A DNA stretch of 64,000 nt from Salinigranum rubrum (GCF_002906575.1 NZ_CP026309.1:3224001-3288000), one strand, 5' to 3'; counted from the first letter of the stretch, positions 28,017-37,043 are shown. Translations and numbers: made by a program. Notes: generated by a model not told the origin, from the letters alone.

Positions 28017-28143
28017 CGACCTATCGGTCGGGACGGTGTCGGGTAAGCGGGCGGCTTGCGTACCTCCGAACACACCGTCGAGACGTTCACTCGATAACGT
28101 GTAACTCAAGATACTTGTTTCGCGCCGTGTTAGCACACGTGCG

Positions 28144-28278
28144 ATGCCCGAACTCACCATCTCGGACGAACTCTACACGCAGTTGGAGACGGCAGCCGAA
28201 GACGGCGACTTCGAGGAGACCATGTGGAAGATGGTCGCGATGTACCGGCGGAGCCACAACCCTCAGGCCTCGCGGTGA
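28144..28278 (+). CDS. 44-residue protein, antitoxin-like
   Basis: The short gene starts MPELTISDELYTQLETAAED and ends HNPQASR. A beta strand followed by ISDELYTQLE and then FEETMWKMVAMY resembles the ribbon-helix-helix type of haloarchaeal VapB-like proteins. No toxin gene is adjacent. An AT-rich GATACTTGTTT about 30 bp upstream of the ATG would give a leaderless transcript. It is too short for firm family assignment. Confidence 0.5.
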   Translation: MPELTISDELYTQLETAAEDGDFEETMWKMVAMYRRSHNPQASR

Positions 28279-28383
28279 GGTCGACGGGCCCCGACTCGCG
28301 CCGTGCTCGACGGCAGTGGGTGTCGCTGTCGGTTCGACAGCGGTGAGTAGGGGTCGAAAAACGAGTCTCTCGTGTCGGTGCGG

Positions 28384-28581
28384 TTACGCCGCGAAGAACC
28401 GCGCGAGTTCCTCGGCGGTCACTTCGATGCGGCGTGCGCTGTCGATGGTTTCGAGCTTCGCGCTCGCCGGGTGCCAACTGCCGTACGTCGCGATGCGGTC
28501 GAACTGGGTGTCGGCGTCGAAGCCTCGGTACTCTCTGGTGAGCGTTAGTCTGCGGTTCACAGGTGAGTGAAGGCGCTCCAC
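28384..28581 (-). CDS. Small conserved-looking protein, unknown function
   Basis: A 65-residue protein from a GTG at 28581; a second GTG at 28560 is also possible. The sequence (TREYRGFDADTQFDRIATYG, then LETIDSARRIEVTAEELARF) has normal haloarchaeal composition and no low complexity. The AATTAAAATT element at 28606-28615 lies about 25 bp before the first start and supports a leaderless transcript. I do not recognise the family. Confidence 0.5.
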   Translation of the reverse strand: MERLHSPVNRRLTLTREYRGFDADTQFDRIATYGSWHPASAKLETIDSARRIEVTAEELARFFAA

Positions 28582-28605
28582 GGATTAAAGATTTACTACA
28601 GAACG

Positions 28606-28615
28606 AATTAAAATT
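28606..28615 (-). promoter_or_regulatory. TATA-like box of the 65-residue gene
   Basis: AATTAAAATT stands out from the surrounding sequence and lies about 25 bp upstream of the GTG at 28581 on the minus strand, the spacing of a leaderless haloarchaeal promoter. Confidence 0.45.
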
Positions 28616-28657
28616 ACCACGAACGACCCTCCACGAACACGATTACTCGTGACGGAC

Positions 28658-29212
28658 TCACGACTCACAGCGAAACACCGTCGCCGCGGCGAGCGGGAAC
28701 GGGTCGGCCGGGTCGTTCGGGTCGAGTTCGGCGCGGGCGACGACGCCCTCGCGGACGAGGTACGCGACGTGTCGCGGGGGGTAGTCGGCCGCCGTTTCGG
28801 CCTCCACGGCGTACGAGTAGTCGAGGTCGACGACGTAGCCGCGCTCGGTCTCGGTCACCGGCGGCGAGTCGCTGACGGCGACGTCGACGTAGGTCGCGTC
28901 GGGGCTGTCGATCACGAGGCTGTTGAGCACGTACGCCGTCTCGTAGCCGGAGACGAACGAACCCGCCGACGTCGCGTCGAGCGAATCGGGGAACGGCGGG
29001 TACGACGGCGGCGACACGTCCCCGGTGTCGACCGCCCGCGGAGGGTCGACAGTCGTCGTCGTCGCGCAGTCGAGCGCGGACGAGGGGGTGTCCGTCGAGG
29101 CCAACGTGGTCCTCGGAGCAGCAGTCGGGTCTGACGCCGTCGACTGCTGCCCCGTGCAGCCAGCGGTGAACAGCGTCGCGAGACTCAGGAGGAGGCGTCG
29201 ACGCGGGACCAT
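28658..29212 (-). CDS. Secreted lipoprotein, unknown function
   Basis: A 184-residue protein with an N-terminal signal VPRRRLLLSLATLFTAGC containing a lipobox-like TAGC (Cys19); the RRR may be a Tat signal. A Thr/Ser/Ala-rich linker (about 20-60) follows. The mature domain contains repeated short strands (YVLNSLVIDSPDATYVDVAV, YVVDLDYSYAVEA). I do not recognise the fold. The ATG at 29212 is chosen because it puts the signal first; an upstream start would add nine residues. Confidence 0.7.
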   Translation of the reverse strand: MVPRRRLLLSLATLFTAGCTGQQSTASDPTAAPRTTLASTDTPSSALDCATTTTVDPPRAVDTGDVSPPSYPPFPDSLDATSAGSFVSGYETAYVLNSLVIDSPDATYVDVAVSDSPPVTETERGYVVDLDYSYAVEAETAADYPPRHVAYLVREGVVARAELDPNDPADPFPLAAATVFRCES

Positions 29213-29278
29213 GCCCGGAGCCTCGCGGTCCCGAGTCATCGGTCTTGGGGCCGACGGACGACCCGCCGATGGGCGAGG

Positions 29279-29449
29279 TCAGAGTTCGTGTTGCTTCTGG
29301 TGTTTCAGTCGTTCGGCGACGATACCCGGGACGGTCGTCTGACACCGGCGGCAGCGCCAGGAGGGTTTCGTCACGCCGTCGAGTTTCGTCAGGTCGCGCT
29401 TCGTCTGCAACAGCGCGTTACACCCAGAACAGCGGCGAGAGATCGCCAT
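29279..29449 (-). CDS. 56-residue zinc-ribbon protein
   Basis: A very small protein with two CxxC knuckles, Cys7/Cys10 (RRCSGCNALL) and Cys33/Cys36 (WRCRRCQTTV), and a basic C-terminus with three histidines (KHQKQHEL). A short zinc ribbon of this kind often binds nucleic acid or acts as an adaptor. The start codon ATG at 29449 and stop TGA at 29279-29281 leave a compact gene with good codon use. Role unknown. Confidence 0.65.
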   Translation of the reverse strand: MAISRRCSGCNALLQTKRDLTKLDGVTKPSWRCRRCQTTVPGIVAERLKHQKQHEL

Positions 29450-29535
29450 AACCGAGATACGACGGAGCCGTATTTGAAACTATCTGCGGGACCGGTACGT
29501 CACGGGACGTGGGGGCGAGAGGCGCGCGTCCGTGT

Positions 29536-29835
29536 TCAATCCTCGACGACGTACGCGAGGTCCTCGCGGCGAGCGCCACAGCCACATCGGGCGGGGAACG
29601 CGTCGAGTGAGCCGAGCGCGCCACAGTCGAGACAGCGCCAGACGAGAAGCGCCTCGCCGAACCCCTCGGCGAGGCGTTTGTTCCGGACGGCGACGGGCGG
29701 CCGGACCGCGCGCGACTCGGTGACCGCGCTGGGCTCCTCGCTCGCGATGTCGACGAGGCGCTGGGTCCGTGTCTCCGTGGACTCCTCGTGGCGGGCGACC
29801 CCCGGGGTCATCGGACTCGGTGTTCGGGTAGCCAT
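29536..29835 (-). CDS. Rubredoxin-like zinc-ribbon protein (DUF7130-like)
   Basis: A 99-residue protein with a Cys-rich C-terminus: Cys68, Cys71 (CLDCGALG) and Cys84, Cys86 (CGCG). The N-terminal half is polar and carries VRNKRLAEGFGEALLVW before the ribbon. This arrangement matches haloarchaeal proteins I recall as DUF7130 rubredoxin-like. The ATG at 29835 is preferred over one five codons upstream. Metal ligand and function remain inferred. Confidence 0.7.
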   Translation of the reverse strand: MATRTPSPMTPGVARHEESTETRTQRLVDIASEEPSAVTESRAVRPPVAVRNKRLAEGFGEALLVWRCLDCGALGSLDAFPARCGCGARREDLAYVVED

Positions 29836-29883
29836 GCGAAGGGGACGCACGCACCGGTATTAAGTGCGGACCGTACCCGCCGG

Positions 29884-30957
29884 TTACTCTGACTCTCTCG
29901 GCGACCAGGAGAGTTCGAGCGTGACCGGGCCGCCGAACAGCCCGACGTCGGTCTCCGCGACGACGGAGTCCGGGCGTGGAAGCGTCACCTGCCGGTCGCC
30001 GGCGGCCACCGTGATTTCGGCGTCGGACTCGGAGGCCGCTTCGAGCGCGTGTTCGAGCGCCTCGAGCGCCCGGGTCACCTCGTCTCGGGAGGGCCCCGAC
30101 GAGTTGTCGTAGTCGACGCCGCCGAGGAGCGGACGGACGTTGACGTCGCGCGAGCGGTTCGACAGCACCGCGTTGATGGCCGCACCGAGGAGGATGACCA
30201 GTCCCGAGAAGTACAGCCACGTGAGGAGCACGAGGATGCCGGCGACGATGCTCGGGTCCTGTGCCTTCGAGCTGACGGAGGCGTACAGCTGAAACAGCGT
30301 CTCGAACGACGCCAGGCCGACGGCGGCGAACAGCACGCCGGGAAGCACCTCGGCGACGCCGACGTCCGAGTCGGGGAAGACGTAGTACATCGGGAAGAGC
30401 GCGACGGCGATGAGGGCGACGAGGACGAGGCGGTGGAGGAGCCATCCGAGCCCCGAGTTCCCGAACGTGAGCTGCGACTCGACGAAGATGGCCGCGAGGA
30501 TGGTGAGCGCGAAGACGACGAGGACGAGTATCCCGTCGGACACCTGGTCGGCGAAGGTGTTGGCCGCCTCGGACTCGTAGATGTCCGAGAAGGCGGTATC
30601 GAGGCCGCGGAAGATGCGGAGAGTACCCCAGATGAGGACGGCGCCGCCGAGGAGCGACACGCCCGCCGAGCCGCCGGCGTCGGAGAGTTCGCCCACGAAG
30701 ATTGGTGCGGCGCCCGGCGTGATGACCGAGGCGACGAACTGCTGGAACGCCTCCTCTAAGCTCTGGTCGCCGAGTCGAGCGACGACTGCGAGGACCAAGA
30801 GGAGAAGCGGGAGCAACGAGACGAACGCGTGGTAGGCGATGCTGGCCGCCATGAACGTGAGTCGCTCGGTGCGAATCTCGTGGACGATGGCGCGGAGCAG
30901 GACGAACGCTCGCTCGAACCGCGGGTCCGCGTTGGCGACCCGGGAGAGAACAGACAT
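29884..30957 (-). CDS. YihY/BrkB-family membrane protein
   Basis: A polytopic inner membrane protein of 357 residues with about six membrane segments. The diagnostic N-terminal segment TERLTFMAASIAYHAFVSLL (about 31-50) and the later SIVAGILVLLTWLYFSGLVI fit the YihY/virulence factor BrkB family. The C-terminal 90 residues are soluble and acidic. Transport or envelope function is suspected for the family but not established. The ATG at 30957 leaves the usual short cytoplasmic N-terminus. It is divergent from the thiamine-binding protein gene. Confidence 0.88.
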   Translation of the reverse strand: MSVLSRVANADPRFERAFVLLRAIVHEIRTERLTFMAASIAYHAFVSLLPLLLLVLAVVARLGDQSLEEAFQQFVASVITPGAAPIFVGELSDAGGSAGVSLLGGAVLIWGTLRIFRGLDTAFSDIYESEAANTFADQVSDGILVLVVFALTILAAIFVESQLTFGNSGLGWLLHRLVLVALIAVALFPMYYVFPDSDVGVAEVLPGVLFAAVGLASFETLFQLYASVSSKAQDPSIVAGILVLLTWLYFSGLVILLGAAINAVLSNRSRDVNVRPLLGGVDYDNSSGPSRDEVTRALEALEHALEAASESDAEITVAAGDRQVTLPRPDSVVAETDVGLFGGPVTLELSWSPRESE

Positions 30958-31084
30958 GGCGGGAGGTACGAGCGCGGGGGAGATAATCGTGGCAGTGATG
31001 AGGAGTGTCACGGAAGGAGAACGTCACGTACCGGCCACCACACCGACCACCGACAGTTACCTGCCCTCCCGTCCTCTTCGAACC

Positions 31085-31396
31085 ATGACCGTCATCGCGA
31101 TGTTGAGCGTGGCACCGGTGATCGAAGGAAGCATGGCCTCCGAGGTGGCGAAGGCCGTCGCCGCCCTCGACGACTTCGACGTCTCCTACGAGACGAACCC
31201 GATGGGCACGGTGATCGAAGCCGACGACGTCGATACCCTCCTCGAAGCCGTCGCCGCGGCGCACAAAGCCGTCGACGGCGACCGGGTGAGCACGTTCTTG
31301 AAGATCGACGACAAGCGCACGCGGACACAGACGGCGGGAACGAAGGTCGACCGCGTCGAAGAGGAACTCGGGCGGGAAGCCCGACGGGAACGGTAA
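31085..31396 (+). CDS. MTH1187-family thiamine-binding protein
   Basis: A 103-residue protein with the ferredoxin-like fold of the YkoF/MTH1187 group, which binds thiamine-like ligands. MTVIAMLSVAPVIEGSMASE and SYETNPMGTVIEADDVDTLL are the conserved segments. It starts 40 bp upstream of mch and probably shares its transcript. The start ATG at 31085 is the family's normal N-terminus. Confidence 0.9.
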   Translation: MTVIAMLSVAPVIEGSMASEVAKAVAALDDFDVSYETNPMGTVIEADDVDTLLEAVAAAHKAVDGDRVSTFLKIDDKRTRTQTAGTKVDRVEEELGREARRER

Positions 31397-31436
31397 GAAC
31401 CCGTCACCCTTTATCCGAGGCCGCAGAAGACGGCGT

Positions 31437-32390
31437 ATGGAGAGTCTCAACCGGATGGCCATCGAACTCGTCGACGAGGTGTTGGACTTCGCCGACGAAC
31501 TCGGGGTCGTCGTCTACGAACTCGATTCGGGGGCGACAGTCATCGACTGCGGCGTCGACGCCGAGGCCGGCCTGGAGGCGGGTCTCCTCCTCGCGGAGGT
31601 GCAGACGGCCGGACTCGCGACCGTCCAGACGCGGATGGACGAGGTCGCTGGGGCACCGATTCCACACGTCGAACTCACGACCGATCACCCGGCGCTCGCG
31701 CTGCTGTGTTCGCAGAAAGCCGGCTGGGAACTCGCGTTCGAGGGTCAGGGGGAAGAGCCGGGGTTCGACGGCCTCGGTGCCGGCCCGGCCCGCGCGCTGG
31801 TCGGTCAGGAGAGCGAGTTCCAGGCCGTCGGCTACTACGACGAGTTCGACCTGACCGTCCTCACGGTCGAGAGCATCGACCTGCCGGACGACGCCGTCGC
31901 GGAGCACGTCTCGGAACTCACGGGCGTCGAACCGTCGGGCGTGTTCCTGCCGACGTTCGCGACCGGTTCCACCGTCGGCAGCGTGACGATGGCCGCCCGG
32001 GCGGCCGAACTCGCCGTCTTCCGCCTCTTCGAACTCGGCTACGACCCGAAGGACGTCCTCACTGCCTCGGGCTCTGCGCCCGTCGCGCCCGTCAGCTACG
32101 ACGAGGGCGTCGCCATGGGTCGGACGAACGACGCCCTGGCCTACGGCGGCCAGGTGTACGTGCAGGTCCGCGAGGACAGCGACGTCTTCGACGCCCTCCC
32201 GTCGACGGCCGCCGAGGAGTACGGCACGCCGTTCGAGACGGTGTTCGAGGAGGCCGACTGGGACTTCTACGAGGTTTCCGACTCGGTGTTCGCGCCCGCG
32301 CAGGTCACGGTCGACGTGGTCGACGGCCCGACGCGGGTGCTGGGGGAGACGGACGAGGAGTTGCTCGCGGAGTCGTTCGGGTTCCAGTGA
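31437..32390 (+). CDS. mch: Methenyltetrahydromethanopterin cyclohydrolase
   Basis: Converts N5,N10-methenyl-tetrahydro(methano)pterin to the N5-formyl form in one-carbon metabolism. The 317-residue protein aligns by eye throughout, with MESLNRMAIELVDEVL at the start, FLPTFATGSTVGSVTMAARA near 160-179 and ASGSAPVAPVSYDEGVAMG near 206-224. Haloarchaea use the enzyme with folate-type cofactors although they are not methanogens. The gene lies just after the thiamine-binding protein gene. Confidence 0.95.
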   Translation: MESLNRMAIELVDEVLDFADELGVVVYELDSGATVIDCGVDAEAGLEAGLLLAEVQTAGLATVQTRMDEVAGAPIPHVELTTDHPALALLCSQKAGWELAFEGQGEEPGFDGLGAGPARALVGQESEFQAVGYYDEFDLTVLTVESIDLPDDAVAEHVSELTGVEPSGVFLPTFATGSTVGSVTMAARAAELAVFRLFELGYDPKDVLTASGSAPVAPVSYDEGVAMGRTNDALAYGGQVYVQVREDSDVFDALPSTAAEEYGTPFETVFEEADWDFYEVSDSVFAPAQVTVDVVDGPTRVLGETDEELLAESFGFQ

Positions 32391-32402
32391 GCAGGTCGAG
32401 AG

Positions 32403-32924
32403 ATGACCCGGTTCAAACTCGTCCCGGAACCGCCCGACTCCGTGGAGCGGGTCGCCGAAGCACAGCGGGCCGTCCCGCTCGTGCCGGGAACCGAAGACGA
32501 CTGCTGTGCGCGGCTCGTGCGTCGGCTCGGGTTCCCGAGCCGCGACGTGGCGCGGACGTGGCTCACGTTCCTCCGCGCGCTCGAACTCGCCGAGGAGCGC
32601 GACGCGGGGTTTGTCCGCCTCTCCCGAGACCCCACGCGGGAGCACCTCCAGCGTAGCCTCCTCGACCGAGTGTACGGCGCACAGGAGGTGCTCGATGCGC
32701 TCGGAGCCGAGCCGAGCGGCGCCGACGCCGTCTTCGAGCGCTTCGAAGAGCGCGTCCCCGAGTGGGAACACTACAAGGACCCGTCGGGGTGGCGCGAGAC
32801 GTGGCGCGAGCGCGTCGGCTACCTCCTCGGCTGGCTCGTCCTCCTTGACCTCGCCGAACACCGCGACGACGGATACGTCGCGGGACGGGGAGTCGACAGC
32901 GACGGGTCGGACGAGCCACCCTGA
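32403..32924 (+). CDS. Conserved haloarchaeal protein, unknown function
   Basis: A 173-residue soluble protein with no signal or membrane segment. It starts MTRFKLVPEPPDSVERVAEA and contains VARTWLTFLRALELAEE and VGYLLGWLVLLDLAEH, which suggests an all-helical, possibly winged-helix-like fold. It lies 12 bp after mch and is probably cotranscribed. I recall similar proteins only in haloarchaea and cannot assign a function. Confidence 0.75.
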   Translation: MTRFKLVPEPPDSVERVAEAQRAVPLVPGTEDDCCARLVRRLGFPSRDVARTWLTFLRALELAEERDAGFVRLSRDPTREHLQRSLLDRVYGAQEVLDALGAEPSGADAVFERFEERVPEWEHYKDPSGWRETWRERVGYLLGWLVLLDLAEHRDDGYVAGRGVDSDGSDEPP

Positions 32925-32995
32925 GACGCCTGCGCGTGAGCGGCGACGCTGCACGCGACACACGACTTTTCTCCGGGCCGCGCGTACGACGACCG

Positions 32996-33673
32996 ATGAC
33001 CGCCACGCCCGTCGACACGGTGCTGTTCGACCTCGACGACACCCTCGTCACCTACAACCGGAGCACGGCCGAACTGCTCGACGAGTCCTTTGGTGCCGTC
33101 GGTGTCGACCCGTTCTTCTCCGCCGAGGCGTACTTCTCGCGGTACGAGGAGTTCCTGCCGACGACCGACTCCATGGAGGCGCTCCGGGAGGCGTGTTTCG
33201 CGGCCATCGCCGACGACAGCGGGCGTGACCCGTCGCTCGGCCGCGACGTCGCCCGCGCGTTCAACGCCCGTCGCGACCACGGCGACGTCAGGCTCCTGCC
33301 GGGTGCCCGCGACGTGCTGGACGCCTTCGCCGACGAGTATCGGCTGGGAATCGTGACGAACGGCCCGCCGGACGTCCAGCGGCCGAAACTCGTGGGCGCG
33401 GGCCTCGACGAGACCTTCGAGACGGTCGTCTTCGCCGGCTACGACACGGAACCGAAGCCGAAACCGGAGCCGTTCCGTCGGGCGCTGGCGGCGCTCGATT
33501 CGAGCGCCGACCGGGCCGCTCACGTCGGTAACTCACTCGCCTCGGACGTGGCTGGTGCCCACGCGGCGGGCCTCCGGAGCGTCTGGGTCCCGGCGTACGA
33601 GGAGTCGGTCGACGTGACGCCGCACCTTCGGCTCGACTCGCTGGACGAACTCACGGAACATCCGTGGAAGTAG
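32996..33673 (+). CDS. HAD-family hydrolase
   Basis: A haloacid dehalogenase-type phosphatase of 225 residues. All motifs are present: motif I VLFDLDDTLVTY (Asp11 nucleophile), motif II GIVTNGP (about 117-123), motif III KPKPEPF and motif IV GNSLASDVAGAHAAG. The helical cap is of the C1 type. Substrate unknown; a phosphoglycolate- or pyrophosphatase-like role is possible. The ATG at 32996 is used because the upstream extension has no homology character. Confidence 0.9.
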   Translation: MTATPVDTVLFDLDDTLVTYNRSTAELLDESFGAVGVDPFFSAEAYFSRYEEFLPTTDSMEALREACFAAIADDSGRDPSLGRDVARAFNARRDHGDVRLLPGARDVLDAFADEYRLGIVTNGPPDVQRPKLVGAGLDETFETVVFAGYDTEPKPKPEPFRRALAALDSSADRAAHVGNSLASDVAGAHAAGLRSVWVPAYEESVDVTPHLRLDSLDELTEHPWK

Positions 33674-33795
33674 CGAGAGGGTTTAAATCCGATACCGCAG
33701 CCAACGGCCTCGTGGTCTAGCTCGGACCGTGGGGCGACGCGCGACGTGGCGGCACACCGTCTCACGGGCATGCGGCGTGCCGTCCGTCAGCCCAC

Positions 33796-35395
33796 TTACT
33801 CCTCGTAGACGTTCGTGACGGTCCCGACGCCCTTGCTCCGTCCCTCGCGGAAGACGAACCGCTGGCCCTCCTCGACCAGATACGGGCGGAACTTGAACTC
33901 GACTTCGGTCGTTCCGCTGTCGCCGGGGAGCAACTGGCCGCCCTCGGGGCGGAACACCGCCGCCTCGCTGACGGTTTCGAGGTGGATGACGGGTTCGTAG
34001 CCGGAGCCGATCCGGGTGGGGTGATTGAGCACCATCACCTCCGCTTCGAACCGCCTGACAGGCGTGGGGTCGGCGTCGGCCGGGAGCAGCACCATCCCGC
34101 GTTCGAGGTCGGTCTCGCGGACGCCCTTGAGCGCGATGCCGACGATGCGGCCGGCCTTCGCGCGGTCCACGCGGTGGTAGTGCATCTCGATGGAGCGGAC
34201 TTCGACCTCGCGGAAGGCACCGTCCGCCATCGGGCCGACGAGGAGTTCGTCGCCGGCCTCGACGGTCCCGGCGTTCACCGTGCCGGAGGCGACGGCCCCG
34301 ACGCCCGTGACTGAGTACGAGCGGTCGATGTACATCCGGAACTCGCCGTCCTCGTGGGCCGTCTTCGGCAGGTGCTCGAACAGGTAGTTGAGTTCGTCGA
34401 GTCCCTGCTCCGTCACGGCGCTGGTCTTGAGGATAGGAACGACGGCGTCGCTGACCTCGTCGACGGCTGTCTCGACGCCGTGGCGCTCGATCCGGAGTGG
34501 CGTCTTCCCGACGTCGCGGAGCAGCCGTTCGACCTCGCGTTCGACCTCGCTGACCCGGTCGGCGTCGACCATGTCCACCTTGGTGAGCGCGACGACGGTG
34601 GGCAGTTCCATCGCCAGGAGGATGCCGAGGTGCTCTCGCGTCGTCCGCGTCGGGCCGTCGTCCGCGGCGACGACGATGAGACCGTAGTCGAGTCGCTGAC
34701 CGACCAGTCCCGAATCGTCGTTCGGAGCCACGGTTCGTGGCCGACCGTGTCGACGAACGAGACGAGCCTGTCGGCCTCCTGGACGACCCGCGCTCGGTCC
34801 GCCTTCCGGTGGGGGTTGTCCATGTGGACCGGCCCGTCGGCGTCGAACCCGTACACGCCGTAGGAGAGATCAGCGGAGAGCCCGCGCTCGACCTCGTGTG
34901 GCTGGACGTCGAGGAACGAGCGGGTCGCGCCCTCGCCGTCGTCGGCCCGCCCGGTGACGAGCGACCCCACGAGCGTCGACTTACCGTGGTCGACGTGACC
35001 CGCGGTGCCGACGACGATGTGGTCGTCGTCGCCTTCGAGCATCGCCCCCTCCCGCAGGGTGGCGACGCCGACGAGACCGTCGTCACCGACCCCCACGTCT
35101 CGACGTCGTGGATGTGTGCGCCGGCTTCCTCTGCCAGGAGCGACAGGACGTCCATCGACTCCGAGAACTCCTCCCGCGAGATGGCGGCGATGCCGCCGTC
35201 GTCGGTGACGCCGATGACGTAGGTCGCCGTGCCGTCGCCCGAGAGGACGCGGTGGCGCAGTTGCGCCGCGAGACTCTCCATGCGCCCCTCCGCGAGGTGG
35301 ACGCTCCGAGAGAGCCGTTCCTTGAACTCGATGTAGCCGCCCTCTTCTTCTCCGCGCTCGAGGGCCTCGTCGAGAACGGCCCGGTCAGCGCTCAT
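33796..35395 (-). pseudogene. GTPBP1-like translational GTPase broken by two frameshifts
   Basis: Read with two corrections, this encodes a haloarchaeal GTPBP1/EF-Tu-like GTPase of about 532 residues. The first frame (from 35395) gives [20 protein letters not shown] to HDVETWG. One base is missing in the C5 run at 35090-35094, after which the frame gives [16 protein letters not shown] and the P-loop [14 protein letters not shown] second base is missing near 34709-34711, where [12 protein letters not shown] should continue with [11 protein letters not shown]. The last part reads normally (ALTKVDMVD, then the beta-barrel domains). Both are single-base losses in G runs, so assembly error is as likely as true decay. 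Confidence 0.85.
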
Positions 35396-35491
35396 GCACG
35401 CGCGTAGGAAACCCCCCACGTTAAGGCTTTCCGTGGTGCGGGTCCTCGTGTCACAGGAGCGCTCACGAACGATGGGTTCGGGTCGGCGTCG

Positions 35492-36016
35492 CTACGTCGG
35501 TTCGTCGGTCAACCGCTCGTACGCCCGGTTGACGCGTTTGAACTCGTCTTCGTCCCCCGACGGGCGGTCCGGGTGGACCTCCTTCACCCGTTCGCGGTAC
35601 GCGCTCCGGACGGCCTCGTCGTCGGCGCCGGGGTCCAGTCCGAGCGTCCGGTACGCCTCGCGCTGTGACGGTCCGGAGGACGCGCGCTGTCCGCCGAACC
35701 GGGACTGACCCTGCCGCTGGGCACCGGCGCCGAACCCACCCGGTCCGGTCTGCCCACCTCGGGGGCCGCGGAACCGACTACCCGCACGGACGCGTCGGGT
35801 CCGGGTCCGTTCCTGGAGGCGGCCGCTAGCGTGATACCACATGAAGTAGGTGGTCGCGGCGAACGGAACCGCGATAACGAGCAGGAACAACTGCTGAGTG
35901 AACGACAGCACCACTAGAAGGACGGTCAGACCGGCGAAGACGGCTGCGAGCCCCAAGACGAGTCGGTCTCGGTCCACACCTGTCGTTGGGTGTGCGGGGT
36001 TGTAAGCGTCTCGCAC
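35492..36016 (-). CDS. Membrane-anchored DnaJ-domain protein
   Basis: A 174-residue protein with two membrane segments near 18-38 and 42-60, a Gly/Arg/Gln-rich linker (about 68-118) and a C-terminal J domain (about 119-172) with the HPD motif at 148-150. It would recruit and stimulate an Hsp70 at the membrane. The start at 36016 is uncertain; a GTG fourteen codons downstream is possible. Arrangement of TM plus J domain is common in haloarchaea. Confidence 0.88.
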   Translation of the reverse strand: MRDAYNPAHPTTGVDRDRLVLGLAAVFAGLTVLLVVLSFTQQLFLLVIAVPFAATTYFMWYHASGRLQERTRTRRVRAGSRFRGPRGGQTGPGGFGAGAQRQGQSRFGGQRASSGPSQREAYRTLGLDPGADDEAVRSAYRERVKEVHPDRPSGDEDEFKRVNRAYERLTDEPT

Positions 36017-36088
36017 CCGGCGGCTGTGTGGCCAACGGGCGACTGGGCGGAACGCTCATGAGTCCGTGTGCCGACCGTTGACACGGGT

Positions 36089-36196
36089 ATGTACGGAACA
36101 GCGCAGGAACCGTACCGGTGTGAGGCGTGCGGAAAGGAGTTCGAGACGGAGCGCGCCCTCAGGGCGCACGTCCACACGGTGGGACTCGTCGACTGA
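36089..36196 (+). CDS. 35-residue C2H2 zinc-finger protein
   Basis: A single finger with Cys11 and Cys14 (YRCEACGKEF), spaced from His27 and His29 (RAHVHTVG), and ending in GLVD. The knuckle matches small haloarchaeal C2H2 proteins, where the ending HVxxVGLVD recurs as I recall. It starts with ATG at 36089 and is probably transcribed alone between the divergent dnaJ-like gene and pyrF. Role unknown, perhaps a DNA-binding regulator. Confidence 0.7.
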   Translation: MYGTAQEPYRCEACGKEFETERALRAHVHTVGLVD

Positions 36197-36239
36197 GAGC
36201 GGGCCAGCGAGCGGCGGAGACGCCACGTACTAGAGAGAC

Positions 36240-37043
36240 TCAGCGGTACCGATTGAGTCGCTTCTTCAGCCGCTTCGCCGCTTCACCGGCCGCCTTGGCG
36301 AACGCCGCTCCCCGGTCTTCGCCGGCGAAGATGATACCGCGAGAGGAGTTCACGAGGCCGACGCCGTCCGCGAGGCCGTGGGTGACGGCGGCCTCGGCGT
36401 CACCGCCCTGCGCGCCGACGCCGGGCACGAGGAAGGGGAGGTCCGGCACCTGTTCGCGGACGGATTCGAGTTCCTCGGGCGTCGTCGCCCCGACGACGAG
36501 ACCGACGTTCCCGTTTCGGTTCCACAGGTCCGCGAGCGCTGCGACGCGCTCGTAGACGCGGTCGCCCGAGGCGAGTTCGAGGTCCTGTACGTCGCTTCCG
36601 CCGGGGTTGGAGGTCCGACAGAGGACGAACACGCCCTTGTCGGCGCGGGAGAGAAACGGTTCGAGCGAGTCTCTGCCCAGATACGGATTGAGCGTGATGG
36701 CGTCGGCGTGGTCGAGAAGCTTCGCGTACTGTCGGGACGTGTTACCGATGTCGGCCCGCTTCGCGTCCAGGAGGACGGGGACGTCCTTCCCGTGAGCGTA
36801 CGCGATGGTCTCGCGGAGCGCACGCCAGCCGTCGCCGTCCTCGTAGAAGGCGGCGTTCGGCTTGTAGCAGGCCGCGTGTTCGTGCGTCGCGTCGATGATC
36901 CGGCGGTTGAACGCCCAGCGGGGCAGGTCGTACTCGTCGAGGTGCTCGGGGATGCGGGTGGGGTCGGGGTCGAGGCCGACGGAGACGACGCTGTCGACCC
37001 GGTCGATGCGGTCGCGGAGGCGGTCGAAGAAGTCCTCGTTCAT
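36240..37043 (-). CDS. pyrF: Orotidine 5'-phosphate decarboxylase
   Basis: Last step of UMP synthesis. The 267-residue protein contains the catalytic DxKxxD motif in LLDAKRADIGNTS (about 88-100) and the phosphate-binding VGATTPEEL and GVGAQGGDAE segments. The length and VSVGLDPDPTRIP start match the long PyrF form. The ATG at 37043 is used; an upstream ATG adds six residues. Monocistronic. Confidence 0.95.
   Translation of the reverse strand: MNEDFFDRLRDRIDRVDSVVSVGLDPDPTRIPEHLDEYDLPRWAFNRRIIDATHEHAACYKPNAAFYEDGDGWRALRETIAYAHGKDVPVLLDAKRADIGNTSRQYAKLLDHADAITLNPYLGRDSLEPFLSRADKGVFVLCRTSNPGGSDVQDLELASGDRVYERVAALADLWNRNGNVGLVVGATTPEELESVREQVPDLPFLVPGVGAQGGDAEAAVTHGLADGVGLVNSSRGIIFAGEDRGAAFAKAAGEAAKRLKKRLNRYR

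Noticed and set aside
29480-31462. A 660-codon minus-strand frame in another frame than the YihY-type gene
   Set aside because: It overlaps well-supported genes and has an arginine-rich composition typical of out-of-frame translation.
31404-32963. A 519-codon minus-strand frame opposite mch and its neighbour
   Set aside because: Antisense of a clearly conserved gene; no family resemblance.
33690-33770. Possible tRNA: GGTTTAAATCC and GGCCTCGTGGTCTAGC next to each other
   Set aside because: The pieces resemble a T-loop and a D-arm but are in the wrong order and no acceptor or anticodon stem can be formed.
34700-35100. Programmed frameshifting in the GTPase gene
   Set aside because: Two independent sites without a slippery heptamer would be needed; single-base losses in G runs explain it more simply.
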